A stretch of DNA of 64,000 nt from Diphasiastrum complanatum. Lineage: Eukaryota; Streptophyta; Lycopodiopsida; Lycopodiales; Lycopodiaceae. The notes under the pieces were generated by a model. It was given only the letters and a program-made list of their open reading frames with translations. It did no database searches and was not told the DNA's origin. Both the position numbers and the translations under genes were made by a program. Of the stretch, positions 22,063 to 34,059 are shown piece by piece (position 1 is the first letter of the stretch; each line of letters starts with the position of its first letter). The stretch is taken from the NCBI GenBank assembly GCA_029204225.1, contig CM055099.1, positions 65,375,852 to 65,439,851 on the forward strand, in the 5' to 3' direction.

Positions 22063-22067
22063 CTCTC
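21985..22067 (+). repeat. (CT)n microsatellite
   Basis: About 40 CT dinucleotides with one CG interruption, within the element 2 5' LTR. The 3' LTR has only a short ctctctctc stretch (near 29225) at the same place, so the array expanded after insertion. Confidence 0.95.
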
Positions 22068-23090
22068 ATTTCATGCTTATACATGAGTTCTCTTGGGTTC
22101 ATCTATCCATTGGTGCACTATCTTGATGATATCTTGCAATCTTGTGTGTAGAATGCTCATATTTTGCTATTTTTGGATCCACACGTGGGAGGTACAGTAG
22201 AGTACTGTTGTTGTACGGAAAGCAACTTCATTTTATCATATATTTGATGTTTGATCAAGTTTTTATTGAGTTTGCATCTCTTTCATTGAGTAGATGCTGA
22301 TTTTTCTACATTGGCAATGTTGTATGTTGTGTTGTCTTTCTAACCAAATATCAAGGGACACATTTTGTGTGAAAAGTACAGTACTAAGGACCATAAATGG
22401 ATCTTTGAATGATCTACAAGGTGATTGTATGCTTGTTGAACAATCTATCAGAAACTAGTCATCAGAAAACAAGATCTAGTTTAGCAGCTTGATAGGAAAC
22501 AAGTAGAGACAATCAAAGCATTGATCAAATAGTCTAATCCAACTCCACACGTGTGGAAATAAGGCTGTAGTACGGCCTGTAGACAGTGTTTACAAAGTGC
22601 CAAAGCTGGGTTTCATTGGAAAAATAGAGTAATCACCATACAATGAGAGAAAACTCGAGTTTCTCCTTGAGGCTCCAAAAAGTTTCTATCTTCTCACTAT
22701 GGAGAATGGAAATACATAGTAAAACACACTTCCTTTGCAAAGTTAGGTGAAAATCCAGCATGTAATAAAGAAGTAGACTCCACTTTCTTGCCCTAATGTG
22801 AAAACCCTAGCCTAGATCCAAGAGTCATGCTTGGTAGGTGCATGGTAGGTACAAATCTCATCATAAATCATGGTCTAGATCCTACAAAGTAGGAATCACT
22901 ACCAAATAGACACAACCACTCCTCTTGACTCATGGTAACCTACTTTAGGTGTGTATGTACAAGTGGCACTTTGGCCATTCAAGTAACCAACAAACAATAT
23001 TGACAAAATGTACAATATTCTACATGGCTAGATTTGCCAATGTAGGCAATTTTTCACATTTTAGATCTTAATGATCTGAAATTTTTCACA

Positions 23091-23106
23091 TGGTATCAAA
23101 GCTCTT
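23091..23106 (+). promoter_or_regulatory. Primer-binding site of element 2
   Basis: tggtatcaaagctctt directly follows the LTR end ttcaca; one base differs from the tRNA-Met primer site tggtatcagagc. Confidence 0.85.
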
Positions 23107-25802
23107 GTGTTTCAGGTTATGAAAGGATCAGCCATCTTTAGCAAGGATTTGGAGGAGTTACCAATGCTAGAGCATGCTAGATTGATTTTCACTTAAAAAT
23201 CAGCATTTTTGCATATGTAGATTGGATCTTTTGTAGGTCAAAACTCAATATAGGGTTGTGATATTGAAGAAATTCAATTTCACACATGGCTTACTAGATT
23301 TGGGTGATTTTTGATGAATTAGTAAGGTCTCATTGAAGGCTACAAGATTCGATATCAAGTTTTAGGCAATTGCATGTAGAAAGTGGAAGATTCAATTTTT
23401 TGTGATTTTGTCAAAACCCTCATTTTGATTGGATTTCTATTTTTTGAAGTTGCTGGACTTTAATAGAGTTTGTTTCAATCTTATGAAGTGACAAGATTCA
23501 TTAGATTGTTGGTAGATCATAGGTTGATCAAGATTTTTTCAGTCTATGTGTTGATTTGCTAGTTAAAGTGAGATAATTGAGAGTTTCCATATCTCTCTGT
23601 TTTTTGAATACATTTGTTGTAATTCAAAAGAGTGCTTTGAGCATTGGAATAGGTTGAAAGGAGGAGATTAGGTCACTTTAACATGGCTACAAGTGGAGGC
23701 TTTATGTTGAAGAGCAATGATAGGCACCTCAATCAACTATTCTACTTGGAAGGTGAGGATGGAGTCTTTATTGGAGATGAATGAGATGATGGAAATTGTT
23801 GCAAGTGTGGAGGAGAGGCCTCAAGCACCTCAAGATCAAGTGAGGTATGACAAGAGAGCAAAAAAAGCTCTACACATAATCAAGATGAATATTACCAATG
23901 AGCTACTGAAGGAGATTAGTAAGAGCAATTCATCTTGATAGGCTTGGGAAGCTTTGAAGAAGCTTTAGAAATCTAAGTCTACATCTAGAGTGTTGACTCT
24001 AAGAATAAAAAATTTTCAAAGTTTTCAAAAGAAGGAAGAGAGTACTCATGCTTTTGTTTTGAGGTATGACAAGAGAGCAAAGAAAGCTCTACACATAATC
24101 AAGATGAATGTTATCAATGATGAGTTAGCATGCATTGATGAGAGCATTAAGGAGGTAGAATTTGTTCAAGTTATACTTAATGGCTTGTTGGATGATCATG
24201 CTAATCTTGTTCAAAGATTTTCTATTCAAAAGACTTTGCCAAGCATTGTGGATTTGAAAGAGATTTTGGTGAATGAGGAGTTTAGGCTTCAAGCAAGAGG
24301 TGGATCTACATCAACATGTCAATACGAAGAGGAGACTATGTTCATCAAAGGCAAGTTCAAGGGCAAAGTGAAAGGCAAGTGGTCAAAGGTTCAAAATCAA
24401 GGTGAGCCTTCCTCTTTTGTTAGTAAGAAAAAAATAGGTCAAAGTTAAAGTGCTTCTATTGTAGAATCAAAGGGCATTTTGCTAATTAATGTTTGAAGAA
24501 GCAAAGAGATGAAGATAGCAAGCAAATCAACTATACTACTAATGATGAGGATCTAGGTGGTTGTGATTCTCTTTTGATGTGTTTTTCAAGTCCAATATCA
24601 AGTGAAGGTGACAAAAATTCATGGTGGATTGATAGTGGAGCTAGTTCACACATGACTAGTCACAAGGAGTTCTTTACTTCTTTGGTCACTTATGATGGGG
24701 CCAAGAAAGCAATTCACATGTCACTTTCAAAGAATTTGTTAAGTGTTGGTCAAATGATAGAGAAAAGGATACATGATAAAGTTTGGTGGTAATGCTTGTT
24801 TCATTACAAAGGAAAAAAATCTTGGTTGCTAGGGGCAATAGACAAGGTAGACTTTTCAAGCTTGATGCTTTTGTTATGGCTAACAAAAAGGATGGAATGG
24901 AAAAGGAGATTGGTCTCAACTTTCCAAAGTTCCCTTTTAGCATCAATAAGATTGGTGAATCTTATCCAAAGTCTAAGAAGCTTCCTTATGCTAGATCTAG
25001 GTCAAGATCTAATATGCTTCTTGGACATGTTCATCTTTGTGCTAACTTGGCTAGTTATGAGGATAATGAAGGTTCTTCAATGGTACTTCATGGCAAGTGC
25101 AAGCATGCAAAAGGCAAGGAAAGAGCTAACTTCATCAATGGAGGTGGTGAAGGTTCTTCCTTGAAAAAGGTTGTTAATAATGATTTCTTTGATCATATGG
25201 AAAAAGATGTTGCTGGCTGCATGCATGAAGGAGGTGGTTCTTCTACATTTCTTTGTTATGATTCCAAGAAAGTCATTTGTGCAGCAAGTGGAGTCACGTG
25301 TCTTCATAAAGAGAGTAGATCAAATGGTTCTATCATGAGACTTGGTGAGGGAGATAGTCATAAGTCAAGAAGAAGAGAAGTATGTGAAGAGTTCAAAGTA
25401 GGATGTACTTTGAATTATGTCGTTGTGAGTGATAGTGAGAAAGAATCATTATCATATGAGTCATTACCTAAAACATTGAGTCAAAGTTCTTGTTTAAAAA
25501 AAGAGAGTACTTCAATCATCCTTATGTTGAAGGTACTAACCATTTTTTTCATGGCTTCTACTTTTTATGATGCAATCATTAAGAGGGAGCCTTATGAAGG
25601 AAAGAGCAATGGAAGATTGGTTCTTGGGAAGATCCAAGACATGGATCTCACATCTCTTCATCAACTCAAAGGATTTTATGATTGTGAATTGATCACTCAT
25701 GATCAAGATGGCAAAAGGTTGGTTGGAGAAGACTACATGGATCAAATCAAAAGGCAATTTCTTCAAGGAAAGGGAGATCACATTGGTGAGCTTACTTGTT
25801 AT

Positions 25803-26310
25803 GTCCATGACCAGTAAGTAGGATTCAGTATACTCCTAGTCTTGGATACACGATACTCTTGTAAATCAAGTTGTTAGTTATGCCACGTCATACTGGATGT
25901 GACCCGAAATAATATCCTTGTGAGGTCCAGAACACACTAAATGGAGTTTAGACAAGGTATAAGACAGTGTATGCATGTGTAGAGTTATCAATAGCAATTC
26001 TATAAATAGTTGGTCCATGTATAAGACTCTATTCTAGGTGAATCTATGTATAGGGAACTTAGGGCTATGCATGGCTATGTGCCCAGGATGCTTATGGCAC
26101 TACAAAAAGAGGCCAAACTCGCCCTACTCCTCATTGTGATCATGGATTCATTGCCAGGGTTTCACTCTACATTCATGCCTCTTGTTCCTTGGCTTGGGAG
26201 TGAAGCTTCTAGAGTTGATTGGTTGCTTCTACTTGGTTGGGTGGTTGCTCCATTGTGTGTTTTCCATTGTGTATTGTCTTGTATGCAGGATCTTAGAGAG
26301 CTTTCCTTAT
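25803..26310 (+). repeat. Left LTR of inserted small element
   Basis: Contains a TATA box (tataaatag, 26001-26009) and ends ttccttat just before the primer-binding site. Confidence 0.85.
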
Positions 26311-26312
26311 AG

Positions 26313-26328
26313 TGGTATCAGAGCAAGG
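26313..26328 (+). promoter_or_regulatory. Primer-binding site, initiator tRNA-Met
   Basis: tggtatcagagcaagg, two bases inside the left LTR; matches the initiator tRNA-Met 3' complement. Confidence 0.9.
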
Positions 26329-27437
26329 CTTACGAAGATTGGAGAACATGGAGAAGGGCTACCTTTCGTCGAAATTTTGGATTAGGCCCATGGGAATTCT
26401 CTTCCAAGGTGGATAGCAAGGGTGGAAGTGGGTGTACTATCCCAGTTTCATTTTGCATGTTGCTAAGATCCATTACTTTTGGGATTCTTTGTGGTTTTAT
26501 GGAGAATTGTCCTTGAAAGCCAATTTGTGATGCTTTTTTGGAGATTTTTCTTGTGTAGATCAAATCTTTGGTAGATCTGAGTTTTCCAGCAAGTGTACTT
26601 CCATTTTAGGGTTCATTAATGATGAAATTAATGATGCATGTCTGTTCTCTCCAATAATTTATGATTCTAGGCTATGTTTTGGTCAAAATTGCTTGGTTTT
26701 TCTTGTTTTTTGACACAAAATAGATAGTAAGAACCAAAATTCAGCAAGATCAGATCAATTTGATGGTTGTAATTCTGTAAATTGGTTTGCATGTATTAGA
26801 GAAAGAGTTGTATGTCATGAATTTTCATTTTATGGTGATGAAAAAAACCGGAAAAATAGCCAAATATCATCATTTTTGCTTGTTTTTTCATAAAGTTGGA
26901 TAGTAGGTGGTTGTAAAACACCATGTAGAGCTTGTAAAGAGGTGGACCAAAGTCTTTTGAAGCTTTCCCTAAAGTTAGAGCCAAGAATTTCAGCAATTGG
27001 ACTTGTAGGAAATCAAAAAAGTTCAAAAAATGATCATTTTTTGTGATTTTTGGAGGATGAATCTCTCCAAATCCATAAGGAGATCATTCTAGAATTAATT
27101 ACAGCATTATTAGCATTCTTTTTTATCTTCCCAACAAGCTATCAGACCAATGAATTGATGATCGGTGGCTTATGCACCATCTCCATCAAGTTTGAAGCTA
27201 TTTTGACTTCTACAAATCAAGAAATCTTCGTTCTTAGCCTATATTGCACCTTAGGATCAGTATGAATGCTTCATGAAAGTCTAATAGGCTATTTAAGACT
27301 GTTGGTAACATCAATTTTGAGCTTGGAGAGGTGTTTGCATTTTCCTAATTTGTAGTACTGTGCTTGCATGGATTGGCTACATGCTGATTCTCAAAGTGGT
27401 TCTGACATGCATGTGGTATTTACAATCGATTTGAGTG

Positions 27438-27937
27438 GTCCATGACCAGTAAGTAGGATTCAGTATACTCCTAGTCTTGGATACACGGTACTCCAGTAAA
27501 TCAAGTTGTTAGTTATGCCACGTCATACTGGATGTGACCCGAAAGTAACTAATATCCTTGCGAGGCCCAGAACACACTAAATGGAGTTTAGACAAGGTAT
27601 GAGACAGTGTATGCATGTGTAGAGTTATCAATAGCAATTCTATGAATAGTTGGTCCATGCATAGGACTCTATTCTAGGTGAATCTATGTATAGGGAACTT
27701 AGGGCTATGCATGGCTATGTGCCCGGAATGCTCATGGCACTATAAAAAGAGGCCAAACTCGCCCTACTCCTCATTGTGATCATGGATTCATTGACAGGGT
27801 TTCACTCTACATTCATGCCTCTTGTTCCTTGGCTTGGGGGTGAAGCTTCTAGAGTTAATTGGTTGCTTCTACTTGGTTGGGTGGTTGTTCCATTGTGTAT
27901 TGTCTTGTAAGCAGGATCTTAGGGAGCTTCCTTTATA
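27438..27937 (+). repeat. Right LTR of inserted small element
   Basis: Matches 25803-26310 with scattered changes and a small deletion of the repeated tccattgtgt segment near its end. Confidence 0.85.
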
Positions 27938-28916
27938 ATATTGAGGTTTGTTATGGACTCAAGAGGGCTGGATTTATTAGGTTTGATACTCATATTCACC
28001 TACTCTACTTCATGATGGATGGAAAGTTTGGAATCTATCTTTTGATTTATGATGGTGACATTGTTTTCACTAACCTTTGTGGAAATTCAAGATCAAGCAT
28101 TGATGAGATCTTGTTGGATCTAGATCATATGTTTGAGAGGGAGTATTTCCAGGGGGTTGGGTCTGAAGATATTCATATCTTTGATATTCAAGAGAAAGGT
28201 GAGCAAGTGGAAGCGACTCACTTTGCTTTACTCACATGTTTTGGAGAATCTTCTTGTGCAGATAATGTTATGCAAGTGGATATTGGTTCTCATGGTTTTC
28301 ATGCTGTAAATTCAACTAATGGATCTGGAAAAGAGGTCTTAGTCAATGGCTTTGATGGTCAAGTGGAAGATCAAGAGGTTGATCTCAAGGGGCTTCAACA
28401 ACACAAAAGGGAAAGTGGCAATTTTGAGCTAGTCAAGAGCATCAAATGAGAGTCATTTGGCAAAGATGTTATGGATCTACTTTTGCAGGTTATTGAAGAA
28501 TCAATTGGTCAAAGGAGCAGCAAGGAAGTGTTGTTCAAGTTTACTTTACTTGTTCTATCCTATTTCATGTGGATGTGAGCAAATTGTCAGGATATGGTCA
28601 AACTAGCTACATTTGGTTTGCATCATTTTAATGTTGGAGTTGTACTAGCATTCTTGGATGGGTTTGCTGATGGAAATGAAGCTATTGGAGGTTCATTATT
28701 TTACTCATTCATGGCCAAGTCATCAAGTATTGATGATATCTTGTGGCTTTGTGAGGGAGCAAGTCATGTCAAAGGAGGTGGAGCTTCAACATGTGTCCTC
28801 AATGGAATGTGTAGTTGATATCTTCACCAAAACATTGGGAAAGGATTTGTTCATGAAGCATAGGACTTCACTTGGAGTGCTTTCAAAGTCTATGCTCAAA
28901 CTAGTTGAAGATGGAA

Positions 28917-29554
28917 TGTGAAAGATTTCAACTAGTTTTACTATTTTGGTCATATTTGTATATTTGGCAATTGAGGCCAATTTTCATATTAGACTTAGAG
29001 TTTGACTTTTCAAAGTTATATTAGTCTAAAAGCATCTGAATAAACACTTTTGGAAACTGTGGGAAACTATAGAAGTCGAGTTTTAGTAGATTCAAATTTG
29101 AGTGTTGGGTACATTGAATTTAGTCCCAAAAATAGTAGGGTTTTCATTATTGAGGAAAACCAAAGTTTGAATTTAGGTTTGGACTTGATATAAAAGGATG
29201 TAACTCATGGTAAGAGAAGAAATTCTCTCTCTCTTATCTCATTCATGCTTGGACATGGTTCTACTATCCATTGGTGCACTATATTGGTGATATCTTGCAA
29301 TTTTGTGTGTAGAATGCTTGTTAAATGCTAATTTTGTTCCACACGTGTGAAATACAGTAGGGTACTATTTTTGTATGGACAATAACTTCATCATATCTTA
29401 TGTTTGATGTTTGATCAGGTTCTTAGTGAGTTTGCATCTCTTTCATTAAGTAGATTTTGATTTTTCCACATTGGCAAGATTGGTAGATTTGGTCTATTGT
29501 CAACCCAAGATCATTTTATGGAATTGGATCTTAATTGATCTGAAATTCTTCACA
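28917..29554 (+). repeat. 3' LTR of element 2
   Basis: 638 bp, tgtgaaagatttcaactag ... gatctgaaattcttcaca. Same termini as the LTRs of element 1 and the element 2 5' LTR, including a cacacgtgtg palindrome near 29340. Confidence 0.88.
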
Positions 29555-29555
29555 A

Positions 29556-29805
29556 TTTATGTCAAGATCATGCTTTCACTAATCAATCTAGATATGCTCT
29601 ATCTATGCTAAAAAAGTTTCATATGGAACATTGCAAGAGTGTAGACACACCTGTGGAGCATGTTGTAAAAGATCTTATCAAGGGAGATGAAAGATCCTTC
29701 AAGGACATCACCCTTTATAGGAGTCTTATTGGCTCCTTCATTTGGTTGACTATAAATAGGCCCGATTTGATGATTGATACCTCCCATGCCATATCGAGGT
29801 TTGGA
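29556..29805 (+). pseudogene. Copia pol connection fragment
   Basis: Encodes the sequence between RT and RNase H of a copia pol: RYALSMLKKFHMEHCKSVDT, then KDITLYRSLIGSFIWLTINR and PDLM, ending in a poly-C tract. It overlaps in homology with, rather than continuing, the copia fragment left of element 2 (ending 19183), so the two sides come from different copies. Confidence 0.8.
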
Positions 29806-29808
29806 GAC

Positions 29809-29852
29809 AACCCCCCTTCCCCCACCCCCCCCCCTCCCCCCCCACCCCCAAA
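29809..29852 (+). repeat. C-rich simple repeat
   Basis: Runs of C with interspersed T and A; the Pro- and Gly-repeat ORFs across it are artefacts. Confidence 0.9.
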
Positions 29853-31439
29853 GAACTTTTCTCCCTTTTCTACAATGACTTCTACATTGTCTTGAAACTT
29901 CATGTATGCCTTTTCCTCAACACCAAATGGTCTTATTCGAACCTTTTACAAAGAAAAAAAATGCTAAGAGACTTTGTATAAAAAAATAAATCCCTTTCAA
30001 ACATCGCATGTTCCTATCTCATCATCACTAAAGCCATGGTTGTCATATTTGAATTCCCTATTTTGAGAACCAAATTTGTCCCCTTTGCGTGTTTACTATT
30101 GAAAATCATCCTCATTATTTCTTTGACTATTCATTGGTCCACTAAATATTGCTTTGGAGATCTACCAACTTCAAACCAACTATTTATATGGAAACTTTTT
30201 GTTTTTGGGGATAACACTCCATAATAGTGATGACTCCCTCCATTGGACTTTGTGCTAGAATTTTTTTTCATTATGAAACATTCGAACAACCAAGAATTGC
30301 CTCATCTTTTTTGGAAAATCCACAAATATATTTTTACCAGTGCGTCAAAAATTTAGATTCCAAATTTAGCTATATCAGTATTTGTTTGATAAGTGATGGC
30401 ATCCCTTTGCACTGTGTGCTACTAATAGTAGGGATTCAACCCCACTTGATATTTTTACTTAATGTAAGGAGGCTTTTCTTAATATACTTGGATGGCCTCT
30501 ATGAGAGGCTTTTTATAAAATCGATTTTGTAAAAAGCTAATTTTGAGTCATTTGGTTAGGGGGAGAAAAAAAGATCTAAATCTTCTATTAATTGCATAAA
30601 CATAGGGTATCCAGCACTTCAATGTGGGGAGAAGAAATAGGTGAGAGAAAGCGAGAATAAGAATTGAAATGCAAAGAGAAACATATTGAGCTATAAATTA
30701 AACATCAAAATTTTGGTCTATCACTAGCAAAGCAATCTAGCAAGAATGAGTTCGTAAATGAAATCACAATATTGTGGAAATTCAAAGGTAAAGGATAAGT
30801 TCAGTTATATCAGACAGCGGCAACAAGAAGAGGAAATACTTTCAAAGTAGAGGCAATGAGGGGCAAAGCAGTGGTAGCAAAGACGATCTTCCTATCAGAG
30901 CTAGAGTGTTTATTGAGATCAACGTGCATGTTTCTCTTTCAAAAAAGCTTGCATAAATAGAATTCTCTCTTGAATGAAATTACATGGAGAAGACAATTCT
31001 AACATTTCTCAAAGTCAAAGACCTAGTTCAAACTTTTTTTGTTTTTTAATTGTTCAAAGCTAAATGTCCAAGATGGATAGAAAAGTGGAAATTTTGGACA
31101 AGGGATTATATACCAAAATCTAGGACATTCACTTCAATGTGTTGAATAGGATTGATGATTGATTGTCAAATATTTGAAAGGACCTCCATCAAACAAAAAT
31201 TCACAGCATGATGTATTTCCTTTAGATTGTTACAATAGATGGAATAAATGCTTTTTTTGTTGTGCAATTAATGACATTCGAGAAAGAGTTCACATGTCAG
31301 ATTATCTCATTAGGCTTTGTGGGGCACCCACCCCCATCGAACAATTAGCTAACACTTGTAAAACAAATAGTAGACTCACATGATGGAGATATCCAAGTCT
31401 TGGCATTTGGCAAATAGATTTTGCAAGTTTTGCTAGTTT
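29853..31439. other. No gene recognised
   Basis: AT-rich DNA; ORFs up to 101 codons lack motifs. The purine-rich gttagggggagaaaaaaaga near 30555 resembles a polypurine tract but has no adjacent LTR match. Confidence 0.45.
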
Positions 31440-31690
31440 TTCCTCACCCATGATTTAACAAAAGGTAGCACATGGAGTGCTACCCTTTTCATGCCACTAC
31501 GTGATTTTCTATAAATAAGGATTGTGGTTTGGTACATAGTTGAAATTCCACTAGCCATCAATTTTTAAATAATTCCATCAAAAGGTGACTTTGTTGCTCG
31601 CTAAGTATAGGTTTATTTGGATTATGCAAAAATGTTCATGAAGCTTTGAAGGGAGGTGTGCTAGCCTTTAGAGCTTCATGAACACTTTTC
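31440..31690 (+). repeat. Dispersed repeat, copy A
   Basis: Shares an ordered set of words with 33150-33400: catgatt..acaaaaggtagcacatg, gtttggtacatagtt, tatt..gattatg, aggctagcac. Diverged and non-coding; a partial third match lies at 31735-31830. Confidence 0.7.
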
Positions 31691-31834
31691 CATAATTGAA
31701 ATAGACCTTCATTTACAGGGTAGCACTGACACTTAAATAGGTCCATCAAAAAACACTTTGCTACCTTCTAAATATAGGCTCATATTTATTATAAGAATAT
31801 GTTTATGGAGCTATAAAGGCTAGCACCTCGGCGT

Positions 31835-32012
31835 GTGCTTAATTTTTTTCATCACAAGTTGCCTTTGAATGTGTATGTTGAATGGTGAATGATTCATGCA
31901 TGTATTAAGTGCTCTTGCCTTAGAATTGTCAAGCTAGAGTGATTCTATCTTGTTGGTGTTAGATCTATATGCAATCACACACACCTTAGGAGATCATTCA
32001 CATTGTTTAAGA
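31835..32012 (+). mobile_element. LTR fragment with empty element-1 site
   Basis: Runs from atcacaagttgcc through gattcatgcatgt to cacattgttt, matching 7740-7796 joined directly to 13246-13348 with a single CATGT at 31899-31903. It is a paralogous copy of the LTR that element 1 interrupted, in the uninterrupted state. Confidence 0.85.
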
Positions 32013-33149
32013 TGTCCTCACATGTGTGAAAAGTACACACAATCTCTATTCCATATGTACATGAAACTCTCATGTAAGTAACTTCTCTCCTTAATGTTGG
32101 AAGTCAAGTAGGTTATCCAAGGATAAGGAGACATGGCTTTCAATAACCATTGTGCATATCAGATCTAGACCTTGATGTACATGTTATTTTTCATCAGCTT
32201 TTTCATAACAATGAATTTCTTTGTACACTTTTTTAGTATCGTAAGCAGTCTCGAGTATCTCGTCATATCTAATTACAATTGAAAGGAATGGATCATTCCC
32301 ACCTACGATATATCCAATTATGGCCTCCATAGGCAGGTGAATGCATAATGGAAAATCCCTAGTAATAATGCTATTGAACAAAGTGGTGTAATGAGTATAT
32401 GATAGTAATGACAATTTGCTAACATGTGTAACTCTAGAGAAACTACTAGATCCCTTTCTAAAGCCACCCTTCTTTGCATCAGATTTCAAACAAATAGTAA
32501 TACCAAAGTGGATTTGTGATACAAAAGAAAATGAAAATAAATGGATCCATGAACATTATCGTGGCTAGTAACCTCAGATTATATATCTGATAGTTTGTTA
32601 CCAACTTGGTGATTTTATTATATTTGTTACTACTGAAAATTGCATTCCTTTTTTGTACAAAACATGATCCCTATGGATTCATGAATTTCCTCACTCTTAT
32701 CTACACATACAAATCTCATAAGAGTTTAACTAGCTTTTGCAGGTTTCACCCTTTCTACTTTTGGTCACTAATTTATAACTCAAATAGTGAGATCATTGAC
32801 CATTGCAAATAGAAGAGCAACTAAAGAGGATCCTTGTCTCACTAACTTGCATAATTTAACAAGTTGGATAGAATGTCCATGCAGATTCACCTGCTTGAGT
32901 TCCACATGAATTCACCTAACATAGTTATGACTAAAGCCAACAATTTCAATAAAAAGTAAGGGGAATGCCATTCAAATTTGCCATATGTCTTGGAAGGCTC
33001 CAATGAAAGAAACAAGTTGGGTTGATTTATTTTTGTCCATGCGACTTAACATCAATGACTGACATGAGATATATAAGATGCATTGATGCTAAATAAGATT
33101 TCTTTGTGATTCAACAACACATTGAGGTTTTGAAATTTTGTGACTTTCT
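32013..33149. other. No gene recognised
   Basis: AT-rich DNA without motifs; the longest ORFs (101 codons minus, 68 plus) look random. Confidence 0.45.
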
Positions 33150-33400
33150 TTTTTCCTATGATTCAATAAAAGGTAGCACATGGTGTGCTAATCTTTTCAT
33201 GCTATTGAATGATTTTTCATAAGGAAAGAGTTGTAGTTTGGTACATAGTTAAAAATACTGCTACCTGTCATATTTTAAATAGGTCTATCACAAAACACAT
33301 TGTTAACTTTCAAATATAGATTTATTTTGATTATGGAAAAAAGAATATTATATAGTTGTTAAGGCTAGCACACAAACATGCTATAACCTACAAAAAGAAG
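33150..33400 (+). repeat. Dispersed repeat, copy B
   Basis: Second copy of the 31440-31690 repeat, roughly 70-80% alike by eye. Confidence 0.7.
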
Positions 33401-34059
33401 TTGCCAGCTCGACTAGCATGTTGGCATGCTAACCAAGTTAACTCCAAAAAAAAAACTTTTTGTTTTTAGAAAATTCTGTTAGGAGTGGGATTAGCAGCCT
33501 AACTGCCTGGTGTGGTTATGGCTAAACTGCTGACACATCAAATAGATCTTTCATAGGAAATGGCTACAAAGCCTCACAAAACGTAATGAAACGGACCGAC
33601 ACATCCACATTCCACGATTCCATTGCTACAACACAACCAATAATATGGAAGAGCATAATGCTTTTCTAAAAATCAGACATTTGCAATACAACAAGACTCA
33701 TGCAAAGAGTATGACAACCCTCAATCTACTTCCACTACAATGACCAACCAATTTATTACATAAACTCGTAAAGTTGAACAGAAGTCAAAGCCCACATCAA
33801 CATTGCTCACAAGATCTTAAGCAAGGCAACTCTTCTTGCGGCCCACAACCTGACATGAACTCTCAAATACTGATCAGTGTGCTCGGCTCTCACCCTTACT
33901 ATGCTTGATCACACTTCCGCTCACCAGTGTCCACGACCAAGTGCTCTGTGCAGTCTCTTTGATCACGTCTCTCCAGTCTCTCACATATCGCTTCCCCATT
34001 TAATCATCTTGCTTCCATAGTGACAGTCTTCCTCTCCTCGTTAGGGACCGCCATCCCTT

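Larger units (their letters stand above)
19184..23090 (+). repeat. 5' LTR of element 2, interrupted
   Basis: Opens tgtgggagatttcaacc and ends gatctgaaatttttcaca, matching the termini of 28917-29554. It is split by the LTR element at 19264-21752 and carries a CT array at 21985-22067. Confidence 0.8.
25803..27937 (+). mobile_element. Small LTR element inside the element 2 ORF
   Basis: LTRs of about 508 and 500 bp (25803-26310 and 27438-27937) both begin gtccatgaccagtaagtagg. A perfect tRNA-Met primer site follows the first LTR, and 1.1 kb of internal sequence lacks Gag or Pol. Comparison with element 1 shows the host ORF closing cleanly around it (GELIEVCYGLK). The exact termini and target duplication are blurred by a few extra bases (cttgttat) at the left edge. 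A TRIM/LARD-like non-autonomous copia-type element. Confidence 0.85.
23683..28449 (+). pseudogene. Broken gag-protease-unknown ORF of element 2
   Basis: Counterpart of the 1007-codon ORF of element 1. Gag starts at 23683 (MATSGGFML); a 2-bp loss shifts the frame near 23722. Gag later contains an internal duplication of the RYDKRAKKALHIIKMN segment (24065-24115), and its CCHC knuckle has lost the third Cys region to a stop (near 24487). Protease DSGASSHMTS lies near 24640. The unassigned region runs open from 24783 to about 25795, is cut by the 25803-27937 element, and resumes at EVCYGLKRAGFIRFDTH (27944) through SIDEILLDLDHMFEREYF to 28449. Residue-level similarity to element 1 holds over the whole unassigned region, showing it is a family trait. 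Confidence 0.85.
19184..29554 (+). mobile_element. Non-autonomous copia element (element 2), with two insertions
   Basis: A plus-strand relative of element 1. 5' LTR: 19184-19263 plus 21758-23090; primer-binding site at 23091; broken gag-protease-unknown ORF 23683-28449; a remnant of pol C-terminus (VVDIFTKTLGKDLF near 28805); 3' LTR 28917-29554. Removing 19264-21752 and 25803-27937 restores continuity with element 1. The 5' LTR is about 770 bp longer than the 3' LTR because of extra sequence between about 22316 and 23000. No matching target duplication is seen, so the outer ends may be rearranged. Confidence 0.8.

Noticed and set aside
23091..23106. Possible tRNA-Met gene
   Set aside because: Only the primer-binding complement (tggtatca...) is present, with no cloverleaf; the same applies at 12573, 13349, 20016 and 26313.
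26046..26385. ORFs of 67-88 codons
   Set aside because: Located in the LTR of the small element, and the same sequence in the right LTR has different frames.
29715..29903. Gly-rich and Pro-rich ORFs
   Set aside because: They arise from the poly-C tract at 29809-29852 and from copia pol remnant sequence.
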